A stretch of DNA of 19,835 nucleotides from the NCBI GenBank assembly GCA_016744555.1, contig JADGED010000016.1, positions 259-20,093 on the forward strand, read 5' to 3'. This document shows positions 7,708-15,952 of this stretch, piece by piece; position 1 is the first letter of the stretch, and every line of letters begins with the position of its first letter. The translations under genes were made by a program, and so were the position numbers. Under the pieces are notes generated by a model. The model ran no database searches. It had not been told where the DNA came from and saw only the letters and a list, made by a program, of their open reading frames with translations. The DNA comes from Desulfuromonadaceae bacterium (GTDB taxonomy: Bacteria; Desulfobacterota; Desulfuromonadia; Desulfuromonadales; Geopsychrobacteraceae).

Positions 7708-8013
7708 ATGATGAGAAGCGTAGCTGATATGACCATGACGTCCCATTTGCAAGGGTTGGCACAGCGGCAGTCCGCACCAATTCAGCAGATGAGTGACAAG
7801 TTTGGAGAAATGTTGAAGACCTCTATGGCAGAAGTTAATCAAGCGCAAATTAGTGCCAACCGAGCATCTGAGCGGATTGCTGCTGGGGAAACAACTAATC
7901 TACATGGCACCATGATCAAATTGGAAGAAGCTGATATCTCGTTACGTTTGATGGTTCAAGTTCGTAACAAGGCAGTAGAGGCGTATCAGGAAATCATGCG
8001 GATGAATGTCTGA
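7708..8013 (+). CDS. fliE: Flagellar hook-basal body complex protein FliE
   Basis: FliE joins the MS ring to the rod and is an early type III export substrate. The 101-residue protein ends with the very conserved block GETTNLHGTMIKLEEADISL followed by RLMVQVRNKAVEAYQEIMRMNV, diagnostic of the family. The N-terminal third is variable, as usual. Two adjacent ATG codons (7708 and 7711) follow GGAAGGAAGG. The second has the better spacing, so the true protein may be one residue shorter. It is followed by a 54 bp gap and fliF. Confidence 0.97.
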   Translation: MMRSVADMTMTSHLQGLAQRQSAPIQQMSDKFGEMLKTSMAEVNQAQISANRASERIAAGETTNLHGTMIKLEEADISLRLMVQVRNKAVEAYQEIMRMNV

Positions 8014-8067
8014 TTGATAGCCTAAAGTTTTTAAGATTAATGCAATCGATCCCGGAGGAAAATTTCG

Positions 8068-9663
8068 ATGGCTGATGAAATTATTGAAAATCCAGAAATT
8101 ATAGAAAAAAAGAAAACTATGCTTGATGTGATCATGGAATGGTCATTAGGGCGCAAACTTAGCTTAATTGGCGCTGCTGTAGTTAGTGCTGTGCTGTTTG
8201 GTTTGATTATTGTGCAATCGCAAGTTGCCGATTACAGCTTATTGTTTGCCAATCTGCCGAATACGGAAGCTGCATCTGTAGTTGAGTGGCTTAAAGGGCA
8301 GAAGATTCCTTATCGATTAGAAGATGGCGGCCGGGACGTCATGATTCCAGCAGATAAAGTCTATGAAGCTCGCCTTGAACTTGCCGGTTCTGGGATTACC
8401 AACGAAGGTGTTGGTTTTGAAATTTTTGACAAGCAAAGCTTCGGCATGACCGATTTTGCCCAAAAAATTAATTATCGCCGTGCATTGCAGGGTGAATTGA
8501 TGCGTACCATATCTTCTCTGGGCCCCGTTGAAGCGGCTCGAGTCCACTTGGCTATCCCCGAAAAACGGTTATTCAAAAATCAACAACAGCATGCAACGGC
8601 ATCGGTAATTGTTAAACTTTCTTCTGGCCGTTCTCTTAAAGAGAGTCAACTCCAAGGTATTGTCCATCTGGTTTCCGGTAGTGTCGAAGGATTGGAAAGT
8701 GAAAATGTCACCGTGGTCGATTCTAGTGGTAAAGTTCTGTCCAAAAGTACTGGCGATGAGATTAGCGGGCCGGCAACTCCTGGAATGCTGAGTTATCAAC
8801 AAACTATGGAGCAGCGCTTGGAAGGTAGTGCCCAATCAATGCTGGATCGTGCCCTTGGTGCTGGTAACTCTTTGGTACGGGTCAATGTTGAAGTCGATTT
8901 TGATCAACGTGAAAAGGTTGAGGAACTGCTTGATCCTAAAGGCGCTGTTATTGTTAGTGAACAAACTAGCTCCGAAGAAGGTAGTACTGAAGGGAGCGGT
9001 GGCGTTCCCGGAGTGGTTTCCAATTTAGGTGGAGGTGCAGTGGCAACAGCCACAGCAACGCCTGCAAGTCGTACCGAAGAAACAGTAAATTACGAATTGA
9101 GTAAGGTCGTAAGTAAAACTGTTGAATCGGTTGGTGGACTACAAAAATTGTCGGTATCGGTTTTGGTTGCCGATCGTGTTGCTCCTGGTGCAGATGGTGC
9201 AGAACCTACTGTTACTCCACGTAGTGAAGTTGAACTGCTGGGGATCGAAAAAATGGTGCGTAGCGCGTTAGGTATTACCGATGCACGTGGCGATTTGATT
9301 TCGGTAGTTTCAATGCCATTTGAAAGTGGTTTTATTGATGAGGCATTACCTGAGCCATCACTGATTGATAGAGTCTACCCTTTCATGCCATTGATTAAAT
9401 ATGCCTTGTTAGCTATTGCAGCACTATTTGCCTACTTACTGTTCCTTAAGCCATTGATGCGAACCTTAAGTGGTGCTGCCGAAGAGTCACAGCCGATGAA
9501 GACAGTGGAAGAATTAGAGGCCGAGCTTCAGGGTAGCGATACTCCCCTGCTTGGAGGTCCAAGTGATCCATTAGCGCAAATTCGTCAAGAAGTTCTCGGT
9601 GGCGATATGATGCCAGTGCAAGTTGTAAAAAATTGGTTGCGGGAAGAACCAGCAGAATCATAA
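8068..9663 (+). CDS. fliF: Flagellar MS-ring protein FliF
   Basis: FliF forms the MS ring in the cytoplasmic membrane around the export gate and is the base for the rod and C ring. The 531 residues show the family layout: short cytosolic N terminus, first membrane helix at about 31-50 (LSLIGAAVVSAVLFGLIIV), the YscJ/FliF ring-building region including SGITNEGVGFEIFDKQSFGM, YRRALQGEL and VEAARVHLAIPEKRLF, then the FliF-specific periplasmic domain with a Gly/Ser/Thr-rich loop (GSTEGSGGVPG...). The second membrane helix is at about 438-463, and the cytosolic tail ends with VVKNWLREEP, the FliG-binding region. GGAGG lies ahead of the ATG at a normal distance. The next gene is fliG, 45 bp on. Confidence 0.98.
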   Translation: MADEIIENPEIIEKKKTMLDVIMEWSLGRKLSLIGAAVVSAVLFGLIIVQSQVADYSLLFANLPNTEAASVVEWLKGQKIPYRLEDGGRDVMIPADKVYEARLELAGSGITNEGVGFEIFDKQSFGMTDFAQKINYRRALQGELMRTISSLGPVEAARVHLAIPEKRLFKNQQQHATASVIVKLSSGRSLKESQLQGIVHLVSGSVEGLESENVTVVDSSGKVLSKSTGDEISGPATPGMLSYQQTMEQRLEGSAQSMLDRALGAGNSLVRVNVEVDFDQREKVEELLDPKGAVIVSEQTSSEEGSTEGSGGVPGVVSNLGGGAVATATATPASRTEETVNYELSKVVSKTVESVGGLQKLSVSVLVADRVAPGADGAEPTVTPRSEVELLGIEKMVRSALGITDARGDLISVVSMPFESGFIDEALPEPSLIDRVYPFMPLIKYALLAIAALFAYLLFLKPLMRTLSGAAEESQPMKTVEELEAELQGSDTPLLGGPSDPLAQIRQEVLGGDMMPVQVVKNWLREEPAES

Positions 9664-9708
9664 TAATTGAACCAGATATAAAACTGAACAATAGACTTCG
9701 GAGTTCTT

Positions 9709-10722
9709 GTGAAAAAAGCTAAACACCTTAGTGGAGCAAAAAAATCAGCGCTATTACTTCTTTGCCTCGGTGAAGAAGCAACGGCTAAGATTTTTGAAAC
9801 CTTGGACGATTCAGAGGTTCGAGAAATAAGTCGTTGTATGATGGAGATTGATCATGTCGATCCCAATTTAGCGCGGGAGATCCTCGAAGAATTTAAAGAA
9901 GCTCGTGGTGGTGATGTTGGCGTTTATATTCGGGGTGATGAATTTGCTAAGCACGCAATTTTGGGTGGCGATGATAATGAGCGCGCTCAATATCTTCTCG
10001 ATCAAGTCTCCTCTGGAATCGAAGGTCGACCCCTCGAGACAATATCTAAAATGCATCCGCGTATGGTTGCTGGCCTGCTTGAGCATGAGCATCCCCAAAC
10101 TGTAGCACTGATTTTGTCGACGCAAAAAGAAGATCATACCAGTCGAGTTCTTGCAGAATTGCCGGATGATTTACGTGGTGAGATCATGTATCGCATCGCC
10201 AAAATAGATAATGTCTCTCCCGATGTTATCGGCCAAATAGAAGCGGCGCTGCAGCGTGAAGTTGGGGTTGTGGCTGGTAAAGACCGGAAGCAGGTTGGTG
10301 GTATTGATAAGGTTGTAGAAATACTTGGGAAAATGGAAAAAGGTGCAGATCAAATTATTTTGACCAGTATTGAAGCAGCAGATCCAGATATGGCGGAGGA
10401 AATTAGACGGCGGATGTTCACGTTTGAAGATTTGGCCTTGATTGATGGTCGTGGCATGCAAGCTATTCTGCGTGAGGTTAGTACTGATATGTTGACTTTG
10501 GCATTAAAGACCGCCAGTGACCCGATCAAAGATAAAATCTTTGGTAATATTTCACAGCGTGCAGCTGACATGATCGCCGAAGACCTTGAAGCCATGGGCC
10601 CAAGGAAGTTGTCTGAAGTTGAAGCAATGCAGATGGAAGTGGTTAAGGTTGCAATGAAACTTGAAGAAGAGGGTACGGTAGTTATCCCAGGAAGGGGCGG
10701 TGGCGGCGATGAGCTTGTCTAA
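9709..10722 (+). CDS. fliG: Flagellar motor switch protein FliG
   Basis: FliG is the C-ring protein that binds the FliF tail and contacts the stator to make torque and switch direction. The 337-residue length is normal. The N-terminal FliF-binding domain contains SGAKKSALLLLCLGEE. The middle domain holds the EHPQ motif (127-130) in LLEHEHPQTVALILS. A hinge near VGGIDKVVEILG (about 197-208) precedes the C-terminal torque domain with FTFEDL and the conserved end SDPIKDKIFGNISQRAADM, then EDLEAMGPRKLSEVEAMQ. Translation starts at GTG 9709, five bases after CGGAG. It ends in a Gly-rich tail (GRGGGGDELV) whose codons overlap the start of fliH by 14 bases. Confidence 0.98.
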   Translation: MKKAKHLSGAKKSALLLLCLGEEATAKIFETLDDSEVREISRCMMEIDHVDPNLAREILEEFKEARGGDVGVYIRGDEFAKHAILGGDDNERAQYLLDQVSSGIEGRPLETISKMHPRMVAGLLEHEHPQTVALILSTQKEDHTSRVLAELPDDLRGEIMYRIAKIDNVSPDVIGQIEAALQREVGVVAGKDRKQVGGIDKVVEILGKMEKGADQIILTSIEAADPDMAEEIRRRMFTFEDLALIDGRGMQAILREVSTDMLTLALKTASDPIKDKIFGNISQRAADMIAEDLEAMGPRKLSEVEAMQMEVVKVAMKLEEEGTVVIPGRGGGGDELV

Positions 10723-11359
10723 GATTTATCGGGGTAGCGAAACCGATGGTGTACAAGAGTTTCAGTTCCAAAATTTTGGTGGCCCAGAACGGGCACCAGA
10801 ACCAGCGAAAAGTTTTACTGAAACTAAGGCTCCCGCAGCACCAGCACCGGTAGATAACAGTGCAGAAATAGAAGCCGCTTATGCTCGTGGGCGTCAAGAC
10901 GGAATAGATATTACCGAAAAACAGTTGTCAACGGCAGCTCAAGCTTTAGCTAGTGGAGCTGAAGAACTTAGCCGTTTGCGCAAATCACAAGCTAAAAATA
11001 GCGGCAACGATATGGTGCGGTTGGTTTTTGCCGTAGCTGAGCAAGTTATCGGCAGAGAGGTGGCGGCAGATTCAAAAGTTATTTTAACAATTATCGAAAA
11101 AGCTCTGCAAGCATCGGTACGTTCCGATCAATACCGCATTAGTGTTAACCCCGATGATCTTGAAAATGTTATTCAGCAGAAACCACTGTTTTTAGCCAGT
11201 ATTAGTGGTTTGAAAAATTTAAGTATAGAATCTGATGCTACCATTACGGCAGGTGGCTGCCGACTCGATTCGGATCTAGGTGACGTCGATGCAACCCTAG
11301 AAACCCAGCTTGATGCAATTAAACAAGCTCTTGCAGAAGCGATAACGGATGTTGAATGA
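10709..11359 (+). CDS. fliH: Flagellar assembly protein FliH (export ATPase regulator)
   Basis: FliH binds and holds the export ATPase FliI as a peripheral stalk at the C ring. The ~216-residue protein has a variable, Pro/Ala-rich N-terminal part (about 30-50), the linker signature ARGRQDGIDITEKQL, and a C-terminal FliH/V-ATPase-E-like domain (AVAEQVIGREVAADSKVILT; ISVNPDDLENV). It ends with an acidic/Gly region typical of the family (SDATITAGGCRLDSDLGDVDATL). I prefer the ATG at 10709, 11 bases after AGGGG, over the GTG at 10700, which is only two bases from that site. The gene overlaps fliG at the front and shares an ATGA stop/start with fliI, so translation is probably coupled. Confidence 0.94.
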   Translation: MSLSKIYRGSETDGVQEFQFQNFGGPERAPEPAKSFTETKAPAAPAPVDNSAEIEAAYARGRQDGIDITEKQLSTAAQALASGAEELSRLRKSQAKNSGNDMVRLVFAVAEQVIGREVAADSKVILTIIEKALQASVRSDQYRISVNPDDLENVIQQKPLFLASISGLKNLSIESDATITAGGCRLDSDLGDVDATLETQLDAIKQALAEAITDVE

Positions 11360-12678
11360 TTGACCTCGTAGACCACATTAAAGGGGTAAATACTTTCAAA
11401 GTCAGCGGCAAAGTTACCCAAATTGTCGGTCTGGTGGTTGAGGGATATTGCCCGACGGCAACTGTTGGGACCCTGTGCCGTTTGGTGCCACTAGGTGGTG
11501 GTGAACCTGTCCCTGCCGAAGTTGTTGGCTTTCGTCAATCGCGGGCACTATTAATGCCCCTAGGTGAGTTACGGGGATTGGGTCCCGGGAGTTTAATTCA
11601 AATAATAAGTAATAGTGCAACCTTGGCTGTTGGTGATCAATTACTAGGTCGAGTCCTCGACGCACTGGGTCAACCTATAGATGAAAAACCCCTTGCCCCT
11701 TGCGAAACAGAATGTCCACTGTACGCTTTGCCAGCTAGCCCTATGGCGCGTAAGCCGATAGTTGACCCACTTGATCTTGGTGTACGGTCGATTAATGGTT
11801 TATTGACCTGTGGCTCCGGGCAAAGAATGGGAATTATGGCCGGATCTGGTGTCGGTAAAAGTGTTTTGCTGGGAATGATGGCTAAACATACTAAAGCTGA
11901 CGTTAACGTTATTGCATTGATTGGGGAGCGTGGTCGAGAAGTCCGAGAGTTTATCGAGCGTGACCTTGGTCCAGAAGGGTTGTCGCGTTCAGTTGTTGTT
12001 ACTGCAACTTCTGACCAGTCACCGTTGTTAAGAATGCGTGGAGCTTTTGTTGCAACGACAATTGCCGAATATTTTTGCAATCAAGGCAAGAACGTCCTAT
12101 TGCTGATGGACTCGGTTACCCGTTTTGCCATGGCGATGCGTGAAGTTGGTCTTGCCATCGGTGAGCCACCTACCACTAAAGGTTACACTCCATCGGTATT
12201 CGCTACTCTACCAAAATTGTTAGAACGAGCTGGTAGTTTTAAAGGTAAAGGGAGTATTACCGGACTTTATACTGTACTGGTAGAAGGCGATGATATGAAT
12301 GAGCCGATTGCCGATTCAGTACGCTCTATTCTTGATGGTCACATTGTTTTGTCGCGAAACATAGCAGCTCGAAATCATTTCCCCGCAATTGATATTTTAG
12401 CCTCTGCCAGTCGAGTTATGCGAGATATCGTTAGCCCTGAGCATATGAAGTTAAATGGTCAGGTTCGAGAGATAATGGCAATTTATAAAGAGGCTGAAGA
12501 CCTGATTAATATTGGTGCTTATGTCGAAGGGAGTAATGGCAAGATCGATTACGCCATTTCGCAGATTGAGGACATTACTAAGTTTCTGCAGCAAGGGATG
12601 AATGATCCAGTTAATTTAAAAGCGACAATAGCTGAATTGACGACATTGTTGCATGACCGCCGTACTAGTGGCGGATAA
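11356..12678 (+). CDS. fliI: Flagellum-specific ATP synthase/export ATPase FliI
   Basis: FliI is the F1-beta-like hexameric ATPase that drives unfolding and entry of substrates into the flagellar export gate. The 440-residue length is usual. Visible motifs are Walker A AGSGVGKS (162-169), the catalytic glutamate region LIGERGREVREF (188-199), Walker B VLLLMDSVTRFA (247-258), and the FliI-type stretch GEPPTTKGYTPSVFATLPKL. The N-terminal beta-barrel domain contains GRVLDALGQPID. The ATG overlaps the fliH stop codon (ATGA), and fliJ begins three bases after the stop, as expected of a tightly coupled export-ATPase block. Confidence 0.98.
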   Translation: MIDLVDHIKGVNTFKVSGKVTQIVGLVVEGYCPTATVGTLCRLVPLGGGEPVPAEVVGFRQSRALLMPLGELRGLGPGSLIQIISNSATLAVGDQLLGRVLDALGQPIDEKPLAPCETECPLYALPASPMARKPIVDPLDLGVRSINGLLTCGSGQRMGIMAGSGVGKSVLLGMMAKHTKADVNVIALIGERGREVREFIERDLGPEGLSRSVVVTATSDQSPLLRMRGAFVATTIAEYFCNQGKNVLLLMDSVTRFAMAMREVGLAIGEPPTTKGYTPSVFATLPKLLERAGSFKGKGSITGLYTVLVEGDDMNEPIADSVRSILDGHIVLSRNIAARNHFPAIDILASASRVMRDIVSPEHMKLNGQVREIMAIYKEAEDLINIGAYVEGSNGKIDYAISQIEDITKFLQQGMNDPVNLKATIAELTTLLHDRRTSGG

Positions 12679-12681
12679 TTT

Positions 12682-13119
12682 ATGGCAAGTAAATTTAAGC
12701 TACAATCGGTTCTTAATTACCGTCAATCGTTAGAAAATCAGGCACAGCAGGTGCTGACGGAAAGTTTACAGCGGCAGCAGAGATTGATTGAACAGCAGCA
12801 GCAACAACAACAGAGCCTGTTGCAGAACGACCAAGAATTGCGGCAGCGGCAACAGGTTGGAATGACGGTGGTGGAGATGGAGCTCTACGAAGGGCAAATT
12901 TATCACTGTCAAAAAGTAATTGCTAACCTTCAGGTACAGTTGTTGCACTTAGATGGACAAATAGTTATCGAACGTAAAGCGCTACTTGCTGCGGCTAGAG
13001 AGCGTCAGGTTATGGAAAAGTTGAAAGAGAAGCAAGAGGCCGAATATCAGCAGGAACTCTCCCGGAAAGAGCGGGAAATGTTAGATGAAATAAGCCTGCG
13101 TATTAAAGGAAATGATTGA
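12682..13119 (+). CDS. fliJ: Flagellar export protein FliJ
   Basis: FliJ is the gamma-like coiled-coil stalk of the FliI ATPase and links it to the export gate protein FlhA. The 145-residue protein is almost entirely coiled coil, rich in Gln, Leu, Glu and Lys. It opens with the family start FKLQSVLNYRQSLENQAQQ and ends in a charged helix (EKLKEKQEAEYQQELSRKER). A run of seven consecutive Gln codons (CAG/CAA, 12793-12813) lies in a Q-rich region near residues 38-44. Position directly behind fliI and ahead of a MotE-like gene supports the call. Sequence alone is weakly diagnostic, since FliJ diverges quickly. Confidence 0.92.
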   Translation: MASKFKLQSVLNYRQSLENQAQQVLTESLQRQQRLIEQQQQQQQSLLQNDQELRQRQQVGMTVVEMELYEGQIYHCQKVIANLQVQLLHLDGQIVIERKALLAAARERQVMEKLKEKQEAEYQQELSRKEREMLDEISLRIKGND

Positions 13120-13631
13120 TGATGCTGAAATTAGAAATAGCAATAGTGGTCATTTTTTTGTCTGCGTCAATAGTTTGTGCCGCTGAGTCGGGATTGGTGG
13201 ATGAAAATAAGATTTCTTCAGTTGAAGAGCGACGCATTTTAGTTTCGATCGAAGATGAATACGCTAAAATAGGGGAGCGAGAAGAAAAAGTAGCCGCACA
13301 AGAAATCGACCTAAAGACCCTAGAGGCAGAGGTCGATAAGAAGCTCGCAGCAATGCAGCAGCTTAGAAATGAGTTGGTTAAATTGCTCGACCGCAAAGGG
13401 GAAGTCGAAGGGGAACGGATTGGTGAGTTAAGCAAGATCTACGAAAAAATGAATCCCCAAAAGGCAGCAGGCTTAATTAAAGAGTTAGAGCATCAATTGG
13501 CTGTTGAACTCTTGCTCGGGATTAAGAAAAAAACTGCCGGTAAAATACTCGACAGTCTCGACGATGCAACGGCGGTCACACTTAGTAAGGCTTTTACCGA
13601 AATACCGGTGAATGATAGACCGGGGGAGTGA
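13119..13631 (+). CDS. MotE/MgtE_N-like membrane-anchored coiled-coil flagellar protein
   Basis: About 170 residues. The N-terminal hydrophobic stretch (IAIVVIFLSASIVCAA) is a signal peptide or anchor and sends the rest to the periplasm. Residues ~30-105 are a heptad-like coiled coil (EERRILVSIEDEYAKIGERE; LEAEVDKKLAAMQQLRNELV). The C-terminal part IYEKMNPQKAAGLIKELEHQ followed by LAVELLLGIKKKTAGKILDS resembles the MgtE N-terminal/MotE fold. MotE in Sinorhizobium helps a periplasmic motility protein, and genes of this kind often lie between fliJ and fliK. I start at the ATG 13119, eight bases after AAGGA; a second ATG follows at 13122 and an overlapping TTG at 13116. It overlaps the fliJ stop. 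The role in this organism is inferred. Confidence 0.85.
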   Translation: MMLKLEIAIVVIFLSASIVCAAESGLVDENKISSVEERRILVSIEDEYAKIGEREEKVAAQEIDLKTLEAEVDKKLAAMQQLRNELVKLLDRKGEVEGERIGELSKIYEKMNPQKAAGLIKELEHQLAVELLLGIKKKTAGKILDSLDDATAVTLSKAFTEIPVNDRPGE

Positions 13632-13666
13632 TCCCGGTGACAAATCCAGTGAAAGGAGGTGAAACT

Positions 13667-15259
13667 ATGCAAACATTAGCGATACTCGATATGGACGCCA
13701 GAGCAGTCGATGCGATTATGCCAGCGCAGACCAAGAGTAATGGCAATGGTGATCAGTTTGATCGGGTTTTGAAAAAAACTGAGCAGCCAGGTTCGCATCA
13801 AAGTGCAAGTAAGCCGGTGGCGAAAAAATCGGAACCTAAACCACGGACAGAAGAACATTCTGCTACTAATGCTGCGCAAGCATCTAACGACTCTAAGGAC
13901 GCTAAAGTTGAAAACCAGCTTGCAGAAGTTGAAGCAAAGCAAGGAGCTGCTGAAGTGACAGAGGTTGGGGCCGCCGAGACTGAAGTCGCAGCACAATTGC
14001 AAATGCCAGAGCAGCAAGCGTTGGTTGACTGGTTAAAGACCATGATCCCTGTTGAAACAATGGAAAATACAGAAGCTAGTGCTGAGATTGAAACTGAGTT
14101 GTTTGCTCTGGTAGCGCAGTTGAATCCAGAGGAACTACAACGTTTAGAGTTGAACCGGGGCGATGAAAAATCGCTGGGGCAATTGTTACAGCAAATTGAT
14201 CCCGCGGTTGATCTTGGACCTGAATTAGCGGCAAAAATTGAATTGCTGGTGAGCCAATTGGCCGAATTAACGTCGCAGCAAGGTTCTTCAATTACGACAG
14301 AAGACCTAGTATCGACACCGCAACTTTTGCAACAAGTTGTTGCAGCAGTAGGTGCTCTAAAGGGTGATGCAGTTGGCCCAAATAGAGGTGAGGCTGGCAA
14401 AGTTGATGTCATTAATGGGCAAAGTACTGCGCATGATGTTGTTAGCGAAGAGACCCATGCAGTTTTAACTGCAGCAGAAAAAAGCGTAGCTGTTGCTGGT
14501 GACACAGAGGAGGTTGATCCACGCTTTAGTGGTTTGCTGCAACCCCGCAATGTGCAAGCGCAAACAGTTAAAGCAAATGCGAATCCGGTAAAAACGGATG
14601 TTCAAGGGCAAGCAGTTACTCAAGATCTGACTGCTGAGGTGGTTGAATTAGCTCCAGAGCTAAAGCCTGAACAATCTAGCAGTACTAACTTAAAGCAGAT
14701 GGCCGAAAGTCTTATTAAGCAAGCGCCAAATAATTTACAAGGGCAAAGTGCGGCAAATGCTCCAGTAGATATGAACCGTACCATGCCACAAACTCAGGTC
14801 GTGCAATTGCCAAGTGGGCAGCAAGTATCTGAGAGTCAGATTTTTGACCAAGTGGTAACGCAGCTTTCTGGTAGTGTTAACGGCGAATCGGGAAAAATGG
14901 TTCTGCGACTACAACCGGCTGAATTAGGATCGTTGAAGCTTGAATTGACAATTGAAGGTGATAAGGTTCGTGCAAATCTTCATGCTCAGACGCAGCAGGT
15001 ACAAGAAGTGTTGGAGCGTAATCTGCCACAACTAAAGAGTGCTTTAGCTGAGCAGGGGCTTAAGGTTGATCAGTTCAACGTCAATGTTGACAAAGGTAGC
15101 GATCAGCAGAGTCAATTTGAGAATCTGGCACAGCAACAGCAAGATGGTTCGCAGCAACGGAATGGTTGGCAAGCAGATGACGTTGAAGCCGAAGAGTTAA
15201 GTATTCCATTAGCCCACCTAATACAGAATGGTGGCGGAGGCATTAGCCTTCACGTTTAA
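13667..15259 (+). CDS. fliK: Flagellar hook-length control protein FliK
   Basis: FliK is the exported ruler that measures hook length and switches export specificity through FlhB. The ~530-residue protein has a long low-complexity region rich in Glu, Ala, Gln and Val (roughly 20-400), as is normal for FliK. The C-terminal Flg_hook domain is at about 411-475: MVLRLQPAELGSLKLELTI, then RANLHAQTQQVQEVLERNLP and LKSALAEQGLKVDQFNV. A Gln-rich tail follows. The start is fixed by a perfect AAAGGAGG site (13652-13659) just before the ATG at 13667. An upstream in-frame GTG at 13628 overlaps the previous gene and is unlikely. The ruler length can be compared with the hook, which is made of the oversized FlgE encoded downstream. 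Confidence 0.95.
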   Translation: MQTLAILDMDARAVDAIMPAQTKSNGNGDQFDRVLKKTEQPGSHQSASKPVAKKSEPKPRTEEHSATNAAQASNDSKDAKVENQLAEVEAKQGAAEVTEVGAAETEVAAQLQMPEQQALVDWLKTMIPVETMENTEASAEIETELFALVAQLNPEELQRLELNRGDEKSLGQLLQQIDPAVDLGPELAAKIELLVSQLAELTSQQGSSITTEDLVSTPQLLQQVVAAVGALKGDAVGPNRGEAGKVDVINGQSTAHDVVSEETHAVLTAAEKSVAVAGDTEEVDPRFSGLLQPRNVQAQTVKANANPVKTDVQGQAVTQDLTAEVVELAPELKPEQSSSTNLKQMAESLIKQAPNNLQGQSAANAPVDMNRTMPQTQVVQLPSGQQVSESQIFDQVVTQLSGSVNGESGKMVLRLQPAELGSLKLELTIEGDKVRANLHAQTQQVQEVLERNLPQLKSALAEQGLKVDQFNVNVDKGSDQQSQFENLAQQQQDGSQQRNGWQADDVEAEELSIPLAHLIQNGGGGISLHV

Positions 15260-15286
15260 AAATAACTAGAAAGGAGGCAAATAACT

Positions 15287-15952
15287 ATGTCAGTAATTAG
15301 TGGAATTGATACCGGGTATTCAAGTGCCCTAGACAGCATTGGAACAAAAGAAACCGCGATGGGAAAAGATGATTTTCTCATGTTGATGGTTGCGCAGTTA
15401 GAAAATCAGGATCCAATGAATCCTCAAGATTCTACCGAATTTACCGCACAATTGGCGCAGTTTAGCTCATTGGAGCAATTAACCAATATCAATACCAGCC
15501 TCGAAGGCTTGGCAACGATGAGTAGTGAAATGGAGCGCATGTCGGCTCTTGGACTGATCGGGCAAGATGTTGTGGCTAATTCTGAACAGTTTCATTTCAA
15601 TGGTGAATCAGCAGAACTTGGTTACCATCTAGAAAGCAATGCAGAAGATGTTAAATTGTATGTGTTGGGTGAAACTGGGGCAACTTTAGCTACTATTACG
15701 CCGGAGGAAACTTCTAGTGGTGATCACTTTATTGATTGGATTGGCCTCGCTGACGCTGGGATGCCACTTGAGCCAGGTAATTATTCCTTGGTGATTAAGG
15801 CAACTGATGCCGATGATAAATTGGTGACTGCAAATAGCTTGATTAGGGGTAGGGTTGAGGCAGTTGATATGAGTGACGTCGAAGCACAAATAGAGACTAA
15901 CTCTGGTACTTTTTCTATGAGTAAAATTGCGAAGGCTGGGGCGGCGCTATGA
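15287..15952 (+). CDS. flgD: Flagellar hook-capping protein FlgD
   Basis: FlgD forms the temporary cap that guides polymerisation of FlgE into the hook. The 221-residue length is typical. The N-terminal signature is complete: MGKDDFLMLMVAQLENQDPM then NPQDSTEFTAQLAQFSSLEQ and LTNINTSLEGL. The C-terminal half is the beta-rich FLN/Tudor-type region (YHLESNAEDVKLYVLGETGA; SGDHFIDWIGLADAG; LVIKATDADDKLV). AAAGGAGG lies well placed before the ATG. Its stop overlaps the start of the following small gene (ATGA), implying coupled translation. Confidence 0.97.
   Translation: MSVISGIDTGYSSALDSIGTKETAMGKDDFLMLMVAQLENQDPMNPQDSTEFTAQLAQFSSLEQLTNINTSLEGLATMSSEMERMSALGLIGQDVVANSEQFHFNGESAELGYHLESNAEDVKLYVLGETGATLATITPEETSSGDHFIDWIGLADAGMPLEPGNYSLVIKATDADDKLVTANSLIRGRVEAVDMSDVEAQIETNSGTFSMSKIAKAGAAL

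Noticed and set aside
11670..12080. 136-codon open frame antisense to fliI
   Set aside because: It is opposite the highly conserved ATPase core of fliI, and the translation has no recognisable family features.
13798..14550. 250-codon open frame antisense to fliK
   Set aside because: It lies opposite the low-complexity Glu/Ala/Gln region of fliK. The Ser/Thr/Ala/Cys-rich translation is the expected shadow of that composition, and no start signal or domain is visible.
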